Assembly (NCBI GenBank): GCA_043744455.1
Contig: JAYTUQ010000153.1
Span: forward strand, 4,321 to 68,320
DNA: 64,000 nucleotides
Direction: 5' to 3'
Origin: JAAFJT01 sp043744455
GTDB lineage: Bacteria; Bacteroidota; Bacteroidia; Chitinophagales; Saprospiraceae
This document shows, piece by piece, positions 24,859 to 33,917 of this stretch. The position numbers were made by a program, and so were the translations under genes. The first letter of the stretch is position 1, and every line of letters starts with the position of its first letter. Under the pieces are notes generated by a model. It was given only the letters and a program-made list of their open reading frames with translations. It was not told where the DNA came from and ran no database searches.

Positions 24859-26799
24859 ATGGCTGATATTATACAACTGCTACCCGATTCTATTGCCAAC
24901 CAAATTGCTGCGGGTGAGGTTATCCAACGTCCCGCCTCTGCTGTCAAGGAATTGTTAGAAAACGCCATTGATGCGGGGGCAGGTTCCGTCAAACTGATAC
25001 TGAAAGATGCGGGTAAAACCTTGATTCAAGTGATTGATGATGGTTGTGGCATGTCTGAAACCGATGCACGCATGAGTTTTGAACGTCATGCAACTTCAAA
25101 AATCAGAACGTCTGAAGATTTGTTCAATATCCGCACAATGGGTTTTCGCGGCGAAGCTTTGGCTTCGATTGCTTCCATTGCACAAGTGGAATTGCGGACA
25201 CGCCGACGGACGGAAGAATTGGGTACAAAAATCGTTATTGAGGGCTTTGAATTGAAAACACAAGAGCCTTGTCAGACACCTGAAGGGACGAGTTTTCAAA
25301 TCAAAAACCTGTTTTTTAATGTGCCTGCACGACGTAATTTCTTGAAATCCAATACCGTAGAGATGCGTCATATTCTTGATGAGTTCGAGCGCGTCGCTAT
25401 TGCGAACCCCTCAGTATTTATGTCGTTGCACCACAACGGGACAGAGATTTTTCATCTGCCAGCAGGTAATTTACGTCAACGTTTGGTCAGTGTTTTTGGA
25501 AAAGAAACCAATAAAAAGTTAGTGCCCGTGAGCGAAGAAACCGATGTCGTCAATCTATCGGGTTTTGTTGGAAAACCAGAATTTGCTAAGAAAACACGTG
25601 GCGAACAGTTCTTTTTCGTCAACAATCGGTTTATAAAAAGTCAATATCTGAACCATGCTGTTCAAGCCGCTTTTGAAGATGTGGCGGCACGTGATTCATT
25701 CCCGATGTATTTTATTTTCATCGAAATAGACCCTTCCCGTATTGACATTAATGTGCATCCGACAAAGCAGGAAATAAAATTTGAAGATGAACGTCTTGTC
25801 TATAACTATCTGAAAGTGGCCATACGCCATGCTTTGGGGCAAAATGCCGTAACACCGATGTTAGACTTCGACAATGAAGCGGGCTTAATGAGTAATTACA
25901 CGATTCCACGAGGCGGTGTGCGCAATAATTTGTTGACAGGCGATACATTTACACCTTCACCTTCGGTGTCAAGTCAATTTGAAAAGGTAAAAAATGATTT
26001 GAATTTTAAAAAACCTTCAAGTCTTGACCGTTCAAACGTTGAAAATTGGCAAACTTTATACGATGGTATCAGTTTTAGAACAGAAGAAATCGTAGAAGAC
26101 GAGTCGGGTGAAACATTTGATGCGGATAGTGAGTTTTCTTTTTCAATGAATATGGCAACCGTTGAAAGCAATTTTGATGAATCGGAACATGCACCTGAAC
26201 TCGATGATACTGAGGGGTCATTTTCAAGTCCACAAAGAGAGCCATATCAGATTCACAGCATGTATATTGTTAGTCATTTAAAATCAGGGTTTATCCTTGT
26301 TGACCAACAAGCGGCAAGCGAAAGAGTACTTTATGAACGGTATTTGATGCAATTGGCAGAAAAACAAGTGTCTTCGCAAAAACAACTTTTTCCTAAAACA
26401 GTGTATTTTTCGCCCAATGATGCTGTAATATTGCGTGAAATATTGCCTGAAATCAATAAGTTAGGTTTTGATATTCAAGAATTTGGCGGCGAAAGTTTCA
26501 TTGTTCATGGTTTGCCGAACGATTGGCAAGGCGAAAAAGATGAACAAAAAGTGATTGAAAAACTGTTAGAGCAATATAAAATTGAGATTAACATGAAGCT
26601 TGACATTGATGAACGCATCGCTGCAAGTATGGCACGTTCTGGAGCAATCAAACGCGGCATACCCCTCAGTATTCCAGAGATGCAGGAACTGATTGATCAA
26701 CTTTTCGCTTGTTCGATGCCGTTTAAAAGTCCTTCGGGACGTAATTGCTTTATTACTTTTGATTTAGATACTTTGCAAGAACAGTTTTTGAGTCAATAA
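24859..26799 (+). CDS. mutL: DNA mismatch repair protein MutL
   Basis: The 646-aa protein couples MutS mismatch recognition to downstream repair. The start ATG at 24859 gives the family N-terminus IIQLLPDSIANQIAAGEVIQ; the open frame reaches back to a TTG at 24766, but the extra 31 residues match nothing and contain an iterated-motif copy. GHKL ATPase motifs are visible: ELLENAIDAGAG, DDGCGM, TSKIRTSEDL and GFRGEALASIASIA. The C-terminal dimerisation domain has QIHSMYIVSHLKSGFILVDQ and ends near CFITFDLD. The nuclease-type DQHAAHER site is replaced by DQQAASERVLYERY. Three motif copies (25407, 26208, 26662) lie inside. Confidence 0.95.
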   Translation: MADIIQLLPDSIANQIAAGEVIQRPASAVKELLENAIDAGAGSVKLILKDAGKTLIQVIDDGCGMSETDARMSFERHATSKIRTSEDLFNIRTMGFRGEALASIASIAQVELRTRRRTEELGTKIVIEGFELKTQEPCQTPEGTSFQIKNLFFNVPARRNFLKSNTVEMRHILDEFERVAIANPSVFMSLHHNGTEIFHLPAGNLRQRLVSVFGKETNKKLVPVSEETDVVNLSGFVGKPEFAKKTRGEQFFFVNNRFIKSQYLNHAVQAAFEDVAARDSFPMYFIFIEIDPSRIDINVHPTKQEIKFEDERLVYNYLKVAIRHALGQNAVTPMLDFDNEAGLMSNYTIPRGGVRNNLLTGDTFTPSPSVSSQFEKVKNDLNFKKPSSLDRSNVENWQTLYDGISFRTEEIVEDESGETFDADSEFSFSMNMATVESNFDESEHAPELDDTEGSFSSPQREPYQIHSMYIVSHLKSGFILVDQQAASERVLYERYLMQLAEKQVSSQKQLFPKTVYFSPNDAVILREILPEINKLGFDIQEFGGESFIVHGLPNDWQGEKDEQKVIEKLLEQYKIEINMKLDIDERIAASMARSGAIKRGIPLSIPEMQELIDQLFACSMPFKSPSGRNCFITFDLDTLQEQFLSQ

Positions 26800-27062
26800 A
26801 TTAATAAAAAAATTATTTGGGCTTTTTGTGGTGCTGAAATAACAATTTCTAGATGAACTTCGGCTGTCTATTCATCCGATTATTTTGGTTGGTGAAAAAC
26901 AATTGTTATTAAATAGTAAATAGAGAATACTACCAACACTTTTTTGAAACAAAAACCTATTTAACAGGTTTGGTATTCATTAAAATATAAACTCAATTAA
27001 CTAATAACAATTCTATAATTATAGAATATTTTGATGTACAATAATTTACAATTAATGTTAAA

Positions 27063-27692
27063 ATGAATTTAAATATAACCGATGTTGTCAAGAGGCTTTT
27101 AATTATCAATATTATTGTTTTTTTTGGTGCGGCATTTATATTGCCACCAGAATTTACAAATACATGGTTAGCCGTCTATTATCCATCGTCAGAATATTTT
27201 CAGCCCGTTCAGGTCATTACATATATGTTCATGCATGGTAGTTTGACCCATTTGTTTTTCAATATGTTTGGCTTATATATGTTTGGTCCACCTGTAGAAT
27301 ATAGTTGGGGACCTAAACGATTCTTATTTTATTATTTATTCACCGGTCTCGGTGCATTGGTATTAGATTTTGCTGTTAAATACGTTCAAATCAATCACAT
27401 GGGCTATTCACCTGAAATTGCAGATATACCGATGGTCGGTGCTTCGGGAGCGATTTTTGGCTTATTGGCGGCGTTTGGTTTATTGTATCCCAATAATATC
27501 ATTCAATTGCTTTTTCCCCCTATCCCCATGAAAGCAAAATATTTTGTTTTACTATATGCAGGTTTAGAGTTATATTTGGGCATAAGCGGCAGACAAGCGG
27601 GCGTAGCGCATTTCGCCCATATCGGTGGCGCATTATTTGGTTTTTTACTCATTATATATTGGCGAAATAGCGGAAGAGTTGGCAGAGACTAA
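27063..27692 (+). CDS. Rhomboid-family intramembrane serine protease (first of two)
   Basis: The 209-aa polytopic protein shows the rhomboid layout: HGSLTHLFFNMFGLYMFG (His63 and Asn67 of the oxyanion-side helix), MVGASGAIFGLLAA with nucleophile Ser128 in GASG, and VAHFAHIGGALFGF with catalytic His186. Six hydrophobic segments fit a minimal rhomboid. Such proteases cut transmembrane substrates within the membrane; the substrate is unknown. It precedes a second rhomboid by 180 bp in the same direction, the common Bacteroidota pairing. Confidence 0.9.
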   Translation: MNLNITDVVKRLLIINIIVFFGAAFILPPEFTNTWLAVYYPSSEYFQPVQVITYMFMHGSLTHLFFNMFGLYMFGPPVEYSWGPKRFLFYYLFTGLGALVLDFAVKYVQINHMGYSPEIADIPMVGASGAIFGLLAAFGLLYPNNIIQLLFPPIPMKAKYFVLLYAGLELYLGISGRQAGVAHFAHIGGALFGFLLIIYWRNSGRVGRD

Positions 27693-27779
27693 TTCATACT
27701 GATGCTTCTGTTACATTTTGAGTAGGAGGTTTTGAGTCAACATTGATAATCAATAGGTTATGAAAAAACTCAAAACTTA

Positions 27780-27840
27780 AAAAAATATGGTGCGAACGCT
27801 CCATCAAGCTAAAAGCATGACTGAGGGGCCATATTTTTTT
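27780..27840 (+). terminator. Possible hairpin with variant motif
   Basis: AAAAAATATGG (27780-27790) can pair with CCATATTTTTTT (27829-27840) across a 38-nt loop that holds a one-mismatch motif copy (GACTGAGGGG at 27819-27828). The large loop makes this weaker than the other terminators. Confidence 0.4.
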
Positions 27841-27871
27841 AGTTTTCAAATTTTTAAATTTTGAGATAAAA

Positions 27872-28837
27872 ATGTTTCAGTCAATTTGGGATGATGTCAA
27901 ACGGGAGTTTCAATATGGCAATATGGTCACACGCATCATAGTTGTTAACATTGCTATATGGATAGTTATTAATATCGCTAAGCTCATCTTGCGTATTCCG
28001 ACCGAAGATGCGACTATTTACGATGACTTTCTGCGTTTTTTTTCTATGTCGCCCGATTGGAAGTTCATTTTGATGCACCCGTGGGTACCAATTACATCCA
28101 TTTTTTTACATGAAAGTTTTGGTCATATTCTTTGGAATATGTTGGCTTTCTATTGGTTTGGGCGTATTGTAGGGGATTTATTGGGCAATCATCGCGTTTT
28201 ACCGCTTTATTTATTGGGTGGTTTGGCTGGAGGTATTATTTATTTTATTGCAGCCCAATTTCATGTCTTAGGTTTAGGTTTACCGAGTGAAATGGTTTTG
28301 GGTGCATCGGCAGCCGTGATGGCTATGGTCGCTTGTGCCGCTTATATTGCACCAGATTATACGTTCAACTTGCTGCTCATTGGACCTGTAAGGCTAAAAT
28401 ATATTGCATTTGTTTTATTTTTTTTAGACCTCATCAGCATCGCAGATAGGTCAAATACGGGCGGCCATTTGGCTCATTTAGGTGGTGCCGCGTTTGGTTT
28501 GTTTTTTGCTGCTCAACTGCGTGAGGGTCTGGATTTAGGCAAGCCCATCAATCGGTTTATAGACTTTATTCTCACTGTGTTAAGGCGTCGTCGTAAATCG
28601 AAATTTACCTATCAACGCGGCGGTGATAGCCAAAAAACGTATTCAAGACATCAAAAATCCCAAAAACAATATAAACAAGACCCAAAAACTACCCATTCGA
28701 ATACACAAAAATCTGATGAAGCCGTTTCAGATGAGCAGACACGTCTTGATGCGATTCTGGATAAAATCAAACAAAAAGGTTATGACAGTTTAACCAAAGA
28801 AGAGAAAGAATTCCTTTTCAAAGCCAGTCAAAAATAA
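27872..28837 (+). CDS. Rhomboid-family protease with C-terminal DUF6576-type tail (second of two)
   Basis: The 321-aa protein has the rhomboid core: HESFGHILWNMLAFYWFGRI (Asn89), VLGASAAVMAM with Ser146 in a GASA rather than GASG setting, and GGHLAHLGGAAFGL with His202. Catalytic Ser and His are both kept, so activity is plausible. After the last membrane helix comes a basic, Gln/Lys-rich cytoplasmic linker (about 235-280) and a short domain, LDAILDKIKQKGYDSLTKEE, found at the end of many Bacteroidota rhomboids. Confidence 0.88.
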   Translation: MFQSIWDDVKREFQYGNMVTRIIVVNIAIWIVINIAKLILRIPTEDATIYDDFLRFFSMSPDWKFILMHPWVPITSIFLHESFGHILWNMLAFYWFGRIVGDLLGNHRVLPLYLLGGLAGGIIYFIAAQFHVLGLGLPSEMVLGASAAVMAMVACAAYIAPDYTFNLLLIGPVRLKYIAFVLFFLDLISIADRSNTGGHLAHLGGAAFGLFFAAQLREGLDLGKPINRFIDFILTVLRRRRKSKFTYQRGGDSQKTYSRHQKSQKQYKQDPKTTHSNTQKSDEAVSDEQTRLDAILDKIKQKGYDSLTKEEKEFLFKASQK

Positions 28838-28889
28838 AAACCTTTAAAGCATATAACCATTTAGTCATACACCCACAGCTACTTAACTT

Positions 28890-29966
28890 ATGGTTCAAAT
28901 TTTAAGAAAACTTAATCTATGGGTTATATTATTCACGCTTTTTGCTTATATCGCACCGTTTATTAGCCCTGCTCAAATGTCATTTTTGATGTTTTTTGGT
29001 GTTGCCTTTCCTTGGCTTTTGATTACTAATATACTTTTTATCATAATTTGGGCATTGAGTCGCTATCGGTATTGGTGGTACTCCGCAGCCGTTATCTTGG
29101 TTGGGTGGTCGCATTTAACGAGTGTTTTTGGCGTCCATTTTGGACAACCTAAAAGCCTAAATACTGAGGGGGTAAGAATCGATAATGGTTTGCGCGTCAT
29201 GAGTTACAATGTTCATGGCGTAATGCCACCGGGTGCTAAAAATATCGTACAAGCACGTCTGGAATTGAGTAATTTTTTAGAAAAACAAAATGCCGATGTC
29301 ATCTGTTTTCAAGAGTATCTATTCACATGGGGCGAAAACGAGGACAAACAAATGCTTGATTTCCTGCCTTTTTTAAAAACTTATCCTTACTATATTCGAC
29401 TAAAAGGCAATGATTTGGCTATTTTTTCTCGCTTTCCTATCCAAAATTCAGGTATTTTACTCCAACGGAATGATTCTAATGGCTGTACGTATGCTGATAT
29501 TGCGATACAAGGTAGAATCATTCGTTTTTATTCTTTACAACTGCGTTCAAATGTCGTGAGTGACATTGCAGATGATTTGGCAAGAAAGAAAGATATCACT
29601 GACGACAATTCATGGTTCAATGTCGGTCGCATGTTAACCCGTTTTAGGCGTTATGGCATCATGCGCGCAAAGGATGCCGTAATCATAAAAAAACACATCA
29701 AAGAAAGCCCTTATCCTGTCGTTCTTTGTGGCGATTTCAACGACATTCCCGTCTCTTATTCCTACAAAACCTTGTCAGATGGCTTAACCGATACTTTTCA
29801 AGAGGCTGGACGAGGTATTGGTACAACTTACGCAGGTCATATTCCTGCTTTACGGATTGACTATATTTTGACCGACCCGCGTTTCAATCCGCTGAATTGT
29901 TTTGTCTATCGCGTTGCTCATTCTGATCATTACCCCGTTGTGAGCGATTTAATGATGGGTTACTAA
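28890..29966 (+). CDS. Membrane-anchored endonuclease/exonuclease/phosphatase-family protein
   Basis: The 358-aa protein has three N-terminal membrane helices (about 10-85) and then an EEP domain. Its motifs are MSYNVHGVMPPG, ICFQEYLF (catalytic Glu), VLCGDFNDIPVSYSY (Asp/Asn) and VAHSDHYPVVSDL (Asp-His). EEP proteins hydrolyse phosphodiesters in nucleic acids, phospholipids or nucleotides; the membrane anchor favours an extracytoplasmic or lipid role but the substrate is open. It follows the rhomboid by 52 bp. Its last 4 bp overlap the convergent lipoprotein gene. Confidence 0.85.
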   Translation: MVQILRKLNLWVILFTLFAYIAPFISPAQMSFLMFFGVAFPWLLITNILFIIIWALSRYRYWWYSAAVILVGWSHLTSVFGVHFGQPKSLNTEGVRIDNGLRVMSYNVHGVMPPGAKNIVQARLELSNFLEKQNADVICFQEYLFTWGENEDKQMLDFLPFLKTYPYYIRLKGNDLAIFSRFPIQNSGILLQRNDSNGCTYADIAIQGRIIRFYSLQLRSNVVSDIADDLARKKDITDDNSWFNVGRMLTRFRRYGIMRAKDAVIIKKHIKESPYPVVLCGDFNDIPVSYSYKTLSDGLTDTFQEAGRGIGTTYAGHIPALRIDYILTDPRFNPLNCFVYRVAHSDHYPVVSDLMMGY

Positions 29967-30325
29967 GTAGAAGATGACCGACTGAACGCTCGACCACCGA
30001 AACCCCCTCTTGATATGGTGGATTTCACGGCATTAGAACCCACATTTGAGGTTTTACTCAAGCCACGAGAGTAAAAACCTGTGCGGCTATAACCATTTCC
30101 TCCTGCCAAGCCATAAGGTCGAAAAGCATAATACCACAACAAGGCAGTGCCAATGCCATAGTGATGCGTTCGAGTGTAATGCGCTGTTGTATCAGAGCGC
30201 ATATAGACCTTTTTGTCTGTTTTTGCATCCCAATCGCCACTTGCACCTTGTGGGCTTTCTGTTTTATTACATGAAGCTAAGGCGGCTGTGATGAGTACAA
30301 GACTGACTAATTTCGATTTTTTCAT
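29963..30325 (-). CDS. Small lipoprotein, function unknown
   Basis: The 120-aa protein starts MKKSKLVSLVLITAALASC, a lipoprotein signal with Cys19 as the likely lipid-attachment residue. The mature part has a Thr/His-rich stretch (DTTAHYTRTHHYGIGTALLW) and a Gly/Ser/Arg-rich tail (GFGGRAFSRSSST), suggesting a flexible surface or periplasmic protein. No domain was recognised. It converges on the EEP gene with a 4-bp overlap and lies 13 bp downstream of another small lipoprotein gene. Confidence 0.6.
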   Translation of the reverse strand: MKKSKLVSLVLITAALASCNKTESPQGASGDWDAKTDKKVYMRSDTTAHYTRTHHYGIGTALLWYYAFRPYGLAGGNGYSRTGFYSRGLSKTSNVGSNAVKSTISRGGFGGRAFSRSSST

Positions 30326-30338
30326 GACACCTTAGAAT

Positions 30339-30680
30339 TTATTTAACCGTGATATAAAATTCATAATCTTTTTGACCCGTTGCAGTTGTTGCGTTACCTT
30401 GTGCGTCAGCCGCTTGAATGTTGGCATTACCGAGCGCAGGAATCGTATCGCTGTGACGTATTTCGTTAGCAAGGACACCATTATGCCAAACTTTATGGAT
30501 GGTTACCAACACATCTCTGTTATCAGGCAGATGTTCAGTCGTCAATTGTGTCTCAATAGAGCCATTATGTGAAATATCTTTTGTTTCAACCTTATCATTC
30601 TCCTCCTCACCGTTGTCACAGCTGACAAGGCAAAATGTTGAAAAAACAAGGAGAATAGACAGAAAACGTATCATTTTCAA
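30339..30680 (-). CDS. Small lipoprotein, function unknown
   Basis: The 113-aa protein has a lipoprotein signal (MKMIRFLSILLVFSTFCLVSC, Cys21), then an acidic linker (DNGEEENDKVE) and a short beta-rich domain with LTTEHLPDNRDVLVTIHKVW and ATTATGQKDYEFYITVK. No family recognised. It is the first gene of a two-gene unit with the next small lipoprotein (13-bp gap). Confidence 0.6.
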   Translation of the reverse strand: MKMIRFLSILLVFSTFCLVSCDNGEEENDKVETKDISHNGSIETQLTTEHLPDNRDVLVTIHKVWHNGVLANEIRHSDTIPALGNANIQAADAQGNATTATGQKDYEFYITVK

Positions 30681-30708
30681 GTATTTTTTTAGATGAAAAG
30701 TAAATCAA

Positions 30709-30740
30709 CCCTTCCTAAAGATTGTAACTTTCGGAAGGGT
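30709..30740. terminator. Hairpin downstream of the small membrane protein gene
   Basis: CCCTTCC (30709-30715) pairs with GGAAGGG (30733-30739), with AAAG/CTTT continuing inside. On the minus strand it lies just after the 62-aa membrane protein gene. Confidence 0.6.
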
Positions 30741-30755
30741 ATTTTGCTACAACGA

Positions 30756-30944
30756 TTACAGTTTTTTCGTTTCTAAAAATTTAAAAACAAAATAAATCAA
30801 ACCGCCAACGATGACCAACCACAAAAGCGGACCTATAATTTTGAGGATAAAAAATATCAATATGATGGCACCAATGATGAGAAAAACATTGCCATTTTTA
30901 CCGCGTAACATTTTAATAACATTATCTAAAATATTCTTTATCAT
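30756..30944 (-). CDS. Small two-helix membrane protein, function unknown
   Basis: The 62-aa protein is almost all membrane helix: NVFLIIGAIILIFFILKIIG and LLWLVIVGGLIYFVFKFL, separated by a short turn, with Lys-rich ends. No family assigned. It lies 32 bp downstream of the coiled-coil protein gene on the same strand and is followed by a hairpin, so the two may be co-transcribed. Confidence 0.55.
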   Translation of the reverse strand: MIKNILDNVIKMLRGKNGNVFLIIGAIILIFFILKIIGPLLWLVIVGGLIYFVFKFLETKKL

Positions 30945-30976
30945 TGTTTTATAATTTTAAAATTAAACTAATATTT

Positions 30977-31660
30977 TTATGCTAAATAATTTTTCATATT
31001 TGTAACGTCTCGTTCAAGTTGACTTACGAGAGACTGATATGTGGCTTCAAAATCCTTTTGCGTTTGTGCTACTTTGACTGTTGACTGAGCGATGTCGTCT
31101 TTTAGTTGTGTCACATCTTTTTGATGTTGCGCTATTTCATCTGTCAATCGCTTAATCTGTTCCGCTTTTTGTTGTATCACTGCTTCGAGATTTTCAACTT
31201 GCCCTTGTTTATTACCTACTTGTGCAACGCGTTGATTTTCAGCAGCTTGTAAAAATTTCGTTTGCTCGTTTTTCAGAATTTCGAGATAATGCAAAGCCGC
31301 ATTGACCAATTTATTGGGTGTTGCACCCATCGTTGAAGCCATCGCAAAAGCAGATTTATAACGTGTCGCTTCATCCATTGGCATATTTGCCAAATTTTGG
31401 AGCGATAATTTAAATTCAAAATAATCGAACCCATCTAAGTTAGCGCCTTCCATTGCCCCAAACAAGGCTTTCATAAATTTTTCATTGACCGTACCATCGC
31501 CTGCAGATGTTGAAAAAATGGGCGATACTGAGGGGGTCGGTTTGACAACACCTTCCTTTGAAGATGTCGGTTGTTGTTCCTTTTTTTCAGGTTCATTAAC
31601 TGCAGCGTTTGGGTCAGTTTGAACAAAAACGCCTTTAAATTTTGACCAAAAATCACTCAT
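30977..31660 (-). CDS. Coiled-coil protein, function unknown
   Basis: The 227-aa soluble protein has a variable N-terminal linker rich in Pro, Glu and Lys (about 15-60), a helical domain (about 60-130, with MKALFGAMEGANLDGFDYFEF and a STMGATPNKLVNAALHYLEIL helix) and a long coiled coil (about 135-220, NLEAVIQQKAEQIKRLTDEI onward). No signal or membrane segment. A motif copy (31526-31535) falls in the disordered linker. The helical domain recalls stress-linked Bacteroidota proteins, but no name is justified. Confidence 0.55.
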   Translation of the reverse strand: MSDFWSKFKGVFVQTDPNAAVNEPEKKEQQPTSSKEGVVKPTPSVSPIFSTSAGDGTVNEKFMKALFGAMEGANLDGFDYFEFKLSLQNLANMPMDEATRYKSAFAMASTMGATPNKLVNAALHYLEILKNEQTKFLQAAENQRVAQVGNKQGQVENLEAVIQQKAEQIKRLTDEIAQHQKDVTQLKDDIAQSTVKVAQTQKDFEATYQSLVSQLERDVTNMKNYLA

Positions 31661-31899
31661 ATTTTTTCCTTAAAGTTTGATTTGATAATAGAATAAGATT
31701 AAAAATAGGGTTAGAAGTTCATTGAATGGGGAAATTACCGATAAATCTAAGGTTATATTCGGCAAAATGGCATTTTTTTGAAAAAATAAGGTAGGCTCGG
31801 AGAGACGTAGAGAGGGGGTTAATAAGTTTTGGGGTTAACAATGTAATGGATAAATCTATGCTCAATGCTAAATATTATGGGCTCAATACTGCCTCGAAT

Positions 31900-33075
31900 T
31901 TATAGCAATTCAGAAAACGCCTTACTGCGCGCTGTCCATGAATTTTGTGCAGCAAAATGCTTAAACCTTTCGGCATCTGTATTTGAATATTCTTTTTGTA
32001 CCATTTGAAAAAAAGAAGCCTCATCGTCAGCGATGTTAACAACGGTTTCAAAATCGCTCAAATTGGCAAAACGGGTTGACACAACAGGTTTGCCTGCTGC
32101 TAAGTATTCATTGATTTTCAAGGGGTAAATGCCTGCAGTTAATTTATTTTTGAGAAAAGGAATCAAACAGACATCAAATTGTTGTACCCAAGCGGGTAAA
32201 GTGGATGGCGGTTGCGCGCCAACAATTTGGACATTCGGAAAAGCAGACAGCCGCTTTTCGTAAGCGGATTGCGTCACACGACCCACAAAAACATAATTGT
32301 ACTGAGGGGTCATTGAGATGAGTTTTTCGAGCAAATCGTAGTCGATTCTTTCGTCTACTGAACCGAGATAACCTATTATTTTTTTATCTTTTTCAAGCGA
32401 AATCGTCGGCAAAACGTGTGGTATTTGACTAAAAAGCTCGTAGTTGACCCCGTTTTTAATCAAATGGCAATCCACATTTTCTTTCGATTTTTTATCAAAT
32501 AGACCTTGAGAAGTAACGATGACGGTATCTACTTTTTTAATAAAAGCATCTTCCAACCGTTTGCCGTGCCGACTTGCCCATCGCGCAGAGCCAATCTCGT
32601 CGTAGCAATAGTAGATAAGTTTTGACTCATTGAGTTGACCTGCTAATGAATATCCGAAGGTGGGGTTGAACGCATTAACAACTGTAGGCGATGTCATACC
32701 CACAGATGCCATAGCTTTGCGAATGGTTCTCTTTATAAAAAAAACATTTATGTAATTGATTGTGTCATAAACTGTTGGGCTTTTTATAAAGTTGATGGGT
32801 AGGATGGGCGGCAATGTCAAAAGATGAATTTCAGCACCATTTTCGAGGGGCATTATACTCAAACGTGGTTTAACACCTGACAATCGCTTCCAGGAAATAT
32901 ATCCTTTTCCGAATAAACTTAGCATAAAATCCTTCCATGTATAGGCATAGTTAACGTACAGTATATGATGACCGAGGAGTGCCAATTCGGTCATCAACTG
33001 TACGGTTGACTTCAAATAATTGCCGCGCCACGCTGGAAAAGCGACACATACGATATCTTTTTTAGGTTCATTCAT
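31900..33075 (-). CDS. Family 1-like glycosyltransferase
   Basis: The 391-aa GT-B-fold enzyme starts KKDIVCVAFPAWRGNYLKST and has a C-terminal nucleotide-sugar domain: IIGYLGSVDERIDYDLLEKL, YVFVGRV, VQIVGAQPPSTLPAWVQQFDVCLIPF and LKINEYLAAGKPVVST (the E-containing donor-binding motif). It probably adds a sugar to a lipid-linked exopolysaccharide precursor. Its start overlaps the stop of the methyltransferase gene by 4 bp (ATGA), so translation is coupled. Last gene of the operon that begins at 38117. Confidence 0.85.
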   Translation of the reverse strand: MNEPKKDIVCVAFPAWRGNYLKSTVQLMTELALLGHHILYVNYAYTWKDFMLSLFGKGYISWKRLSGVKPRLSIMPLENGAEIHLLTLPPILPINFIKSPTVYDTINYINVFFIKRTIRKAMASVGMTSPTVVNAFNPTFGYSLAGQLNESKLIYYCYDEIGSARWASRHGKRLEDAFIKKVDTVIVTSQGLFDKKSKENVDCHLIKNGVNYELFSQIPHVLPTISLEKDKKIIGYLGSVDERIDYDLLEKLISMTPQYNYVFVGRVTQSAYEKRLSAFPNVQIVGAQPPSTLPAWVQQFDVCLIPFLKNKLTAGIYPLKINEYLAAGKPVVSTRFANLSDFETVVNIADDEASFFQMVQKEYSNTDAERFKHFAAQNSWTARSKAFSELL

Positions 33076-33860
33076 ATTTTTTCAAGAATCAAAATTTCTT
33101 TAGAAATCAAAAAACTTAGCGGAAAAATGCGCGGATTGATACCCCTCAGTATCGGCAGCCTTTTCAGTAAACTGTGACTCAAACGGGTATTGATTTTAAA
33201 CCCTGTTTTTTCTAAAATTGGCGAAAAATTGCTGTGTGTCAAGCGATTTAAGCCGTTATACGCTTCGATTAAGTCACTTTCGTGCTCGCCACTGATTTTT
33301 TCATTCTTTTTTTCAATCCATTTCAACAGCATCTTTTGAGGTAAAAACTGACACCACGGCAGTCCTGTGACACGTACAACATGCGACGCATAAGGGCTTT
33401 GCCAAGGCGGATAACTGACGAAAATGCGCCCTTTGGGACTTAAAAGGCGATGAAATTCAGCAAAAATATTTTCTAAAATCGGGAAAGGAATGTGTTCAGC
33501 TACATCATTCATAAATATAGCATCAAATGTCCCTTCATACTGAGGGGGTAGTTTATCGGTGGTGATGTCGCGTTTTTCGAACGATACATTTTGGACATTG
33601 TGTTTGTCTTTTAGTTGATTGGCGACATTGACATGAAAGCCGTCAATATCCACGCCTTTGACCGAGCATTTCCAATTTTTGGCGTACCATAGGCTCATGC
33701 CGCCCATGCCTGAACCGAAGTCAAGCACGCGTTTATGGTTTAAGTCAAAGTGTTGACGGATAAAATCCTTATCGACCTGTAAGTGGCGGGCAGAGTCGTT
33801 TAGAAAGTTATTTTCTGCATAAGTGAGACTATTGTTGAGTAAGTCAGCTGATAAGGTCAT
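33072..33860 (-). CDS. Class I SAM-dependent methyltransferase in exopolysaccharide operon
   Basis: The 262-aa protein carries KRVLDFGSGMGGMSLWYA (motif I), VKGVDIDGFHVNVA (acidic motif II), FDAIFMNDVAEHIPFP (motif IV) and a following LSPKGRIFVSYPPWQSPYA. The layout is that of Methyltransf_11/23 proteins which often methylate sugars or lipid-linked intermediates. Genomic position suggests O-methylation of the polymer. A motif copy (33538-33547) sits directly in the coding sequence. Confidence 0.85.
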   Translation of the reverse strand: MTLSADLLNNSLTYAENNFLNDSARHLQVDKDFIRQHFDLNHKRVLDFGSGMGGMSLWYAKNWKCSVKGVDIDGFHVNVANQLKDKHNVQNVSFEKRDITTDKLPPQYEGTFDAIFMNDVAEHIPFPILENIFAEFHRLLSPKGRIFVSYPPWQSPYASHVVRVTGLPWCQFLPQKMLLKWIEKKNEKISGEHESDLIEAYNGLNRLTHSNFSPILEKTGFKINTRLSHSLLKRLPILRGINPRIFPLSFLISKEILILEKI

Positions 33861-33917
33861 GTGATAAAATTTTAATTATTAAATAGTTATGATTGACAAT
33901 TTATTAAATATAGCATT